Source: Macquaria australasica
Lineage: Eukaryota > Chordata > Actinopteri > Centrarchiformes > Percichthyidae
DNA length: 64,000 nt
Reading direction: 5' to 3'
Assembly: GCA_005408345.1 (NCBI GenBank)
Contig: SEMN01000495.1
Span: 326,790 to 390,789 of the forward strand
A model generated the notes under the pieces. It saw nothing but the letters and a program-made list of their open reading frames with translations. It was not told the origin of the DNA and did not search any database. The position numbers were made by a program, and so were the translations under genes. This document shows, in pieces, positions 63,195 through 64,000 of the stretch; position 1 is the stretch's first letter; every line of letters begins with the position of its first letter.

Positions 63195-64000
63195 CCTTTC
63201 AATTCAATTCAATTCAGTTTTATTTATATAGCGCCATATCATAACAAAGTTATCTCAGGGCACTTTTTCGAATAGAGCAAGTCTAGACCGACTCTTTATA
63301 TTTACAGAGACCCAACAGTTCCCACCATGAGCAAGCACTATGCGACAGTGGCAAGGAAAAACTCCCTTTTAATAGGTAGAAACCTCGAGCAGAACCAGGC
63401 TCAAGGTGGGCGGTCATCTGCCTCGACCGGTTGGGTTGACGGGGGAAGGGGGGAGCGGGAGAGAGAGAGCAGGAGGAAGAGAACATACAGCAGCTCAATA
63501 CAGCATAGATATGGTAATGGCATTGATGTTAACACCAACAGAAACAACACTAAGAGCAACATTATAATAGCAATACTAATAACAGTAACAACAGCAATAG
63601 CATCAGCGGGTGCAGAGCAGGAGCACGGGGGCAGCAGGCGGCAGCAACCACAGACCCAGACCCCCACAGCTCCAGAGGCAGAAACACCTGCAGAAAGCAA
63701 CAGAAGTGGAGGGAGAGAGAGAGAGGAGAGAAAGCACACAACTACGGGAAGAAGTTGAATTAATAACAAGCATTGATGGGATATGAGGGCGTACAGATGG
63801 AGAGGAAGAGGAGGAGAGAGGAGCTCAGTGCATCATGGGAAGTCCCCCAGCAGTCTAGGCCTATAGCAGCATAACTAAGGGGGGGCTCAGGGGTCACCTG
63901 AGTCAGCCCAACTATAAGCTTTATCAAAGAGGAAAGTCTTAAGCCTACTCTTAAATGTGAGGAGGTTGTCCGCCTCCCGTACACAAACTGGGATCTGGTT
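63195..64000 (+). repeat. long teleost interspersed repeat, cut by the window end
   Basis: Begins with AATTCAATTCAATTCAGTTT and TTTATATAGCGCCATATC, a very common fish repeat. It continues with GA-rich and repeat-like sequence to at least 64000. Open frames within it on either strand are not called as genes. Confidence 0.65.

Noticed and set aside
63327..63769. Open frames on both strands near the window end
   Set aside because: They fall in a common teleost interspersed repeat with GA-rich and CA-rich simple sequence.
1..64000. tRNA, rRNA or microRNA genes
   Set aside because: I looked for cloverleaf B-box-like GGTTCRANNCC and found no convincing site; computational scans (tRNAscan-SE, Infernal) would be decisive.

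Overview
The window is vertebrate nuclear DNA, almost certainly from a ray-finned (teleost, probably percomorph) fish. It is AT-leaning, has spliced genes with GT-AG introns, and is dense in microsatellites and in interspersed repeats typical of fish genomes. No bacterial operon, tRNA, rRNA or CRISPR array was seen.

Two protein-coding genes can be reconstructed exon by exon with every splice phase intact. The first, on the plus strand, is coro2b (coronin 2B), with 11 coding exons from 23662 to 38567 encoding 476 residues. A GA-rich candidate 5' noncoding exon lies near 20544. The second, on the minus strand, is anp32a (acidic leucine-rich nuclear phosphoprotein 32 family member A), with 7 coding exons from 46861 down to 41989 encoding 254 residues. 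The genes are tail to tail with 3.4 kb between stop codons. This is the arrangement of CORO2B and ANP32A on human chromosome 15q23, so the block is conserved synteny. The two proteins have no known joint pathway: coronin 2B is a cortical actin/focal-adhesion protein and ANP32A a nuclear histone-binding and PP2A-inhibiting protein.

Layout: 1-20 kb is intergenic sequence upstream of coro2b. It holds a palindromic transposon-like element (903-1400), teleost repeat fragments, a short LTR retroelement with matching 5-bp flanks (9279-11406) filled with proline/alanine-coding minisatellites, and a possible but unrecognised minus-strand gene fragment (12266-13718). From 20 to 38.6 kb is coro2b, whose introns carry transposon relics (Tc1-like at 33045-33530, a terminal-inverted-repeat element at 36632-36939) and long (TG)n/(CA)n tracts. 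One (TG)22 tract lies just upstream of a splice acceptor in a 141-bp intron. From 38.6 to 42 kb the two 3' UTRs converge. From 42 to 47 kb is anp32a, with a CpG-rich first intron and its own CCAAT/GC-box promoter. From 47 to 64 kb is gene-poor sequence with repeats, two CTCF-like motifs, and a possible first exon near 62.7 kb; the window ends inside a common teleost repeat.

Most of the remaining sequence is noncoding. No clearly novel biological system is visible. The most unusual items are the rearranged LTR element, a pair of related inverted-repeat elements, a 275-bp insertion nested in an older repeat, the unrecognised minus-strand exon chain, and the TG tract beside the coro2b acceptor.
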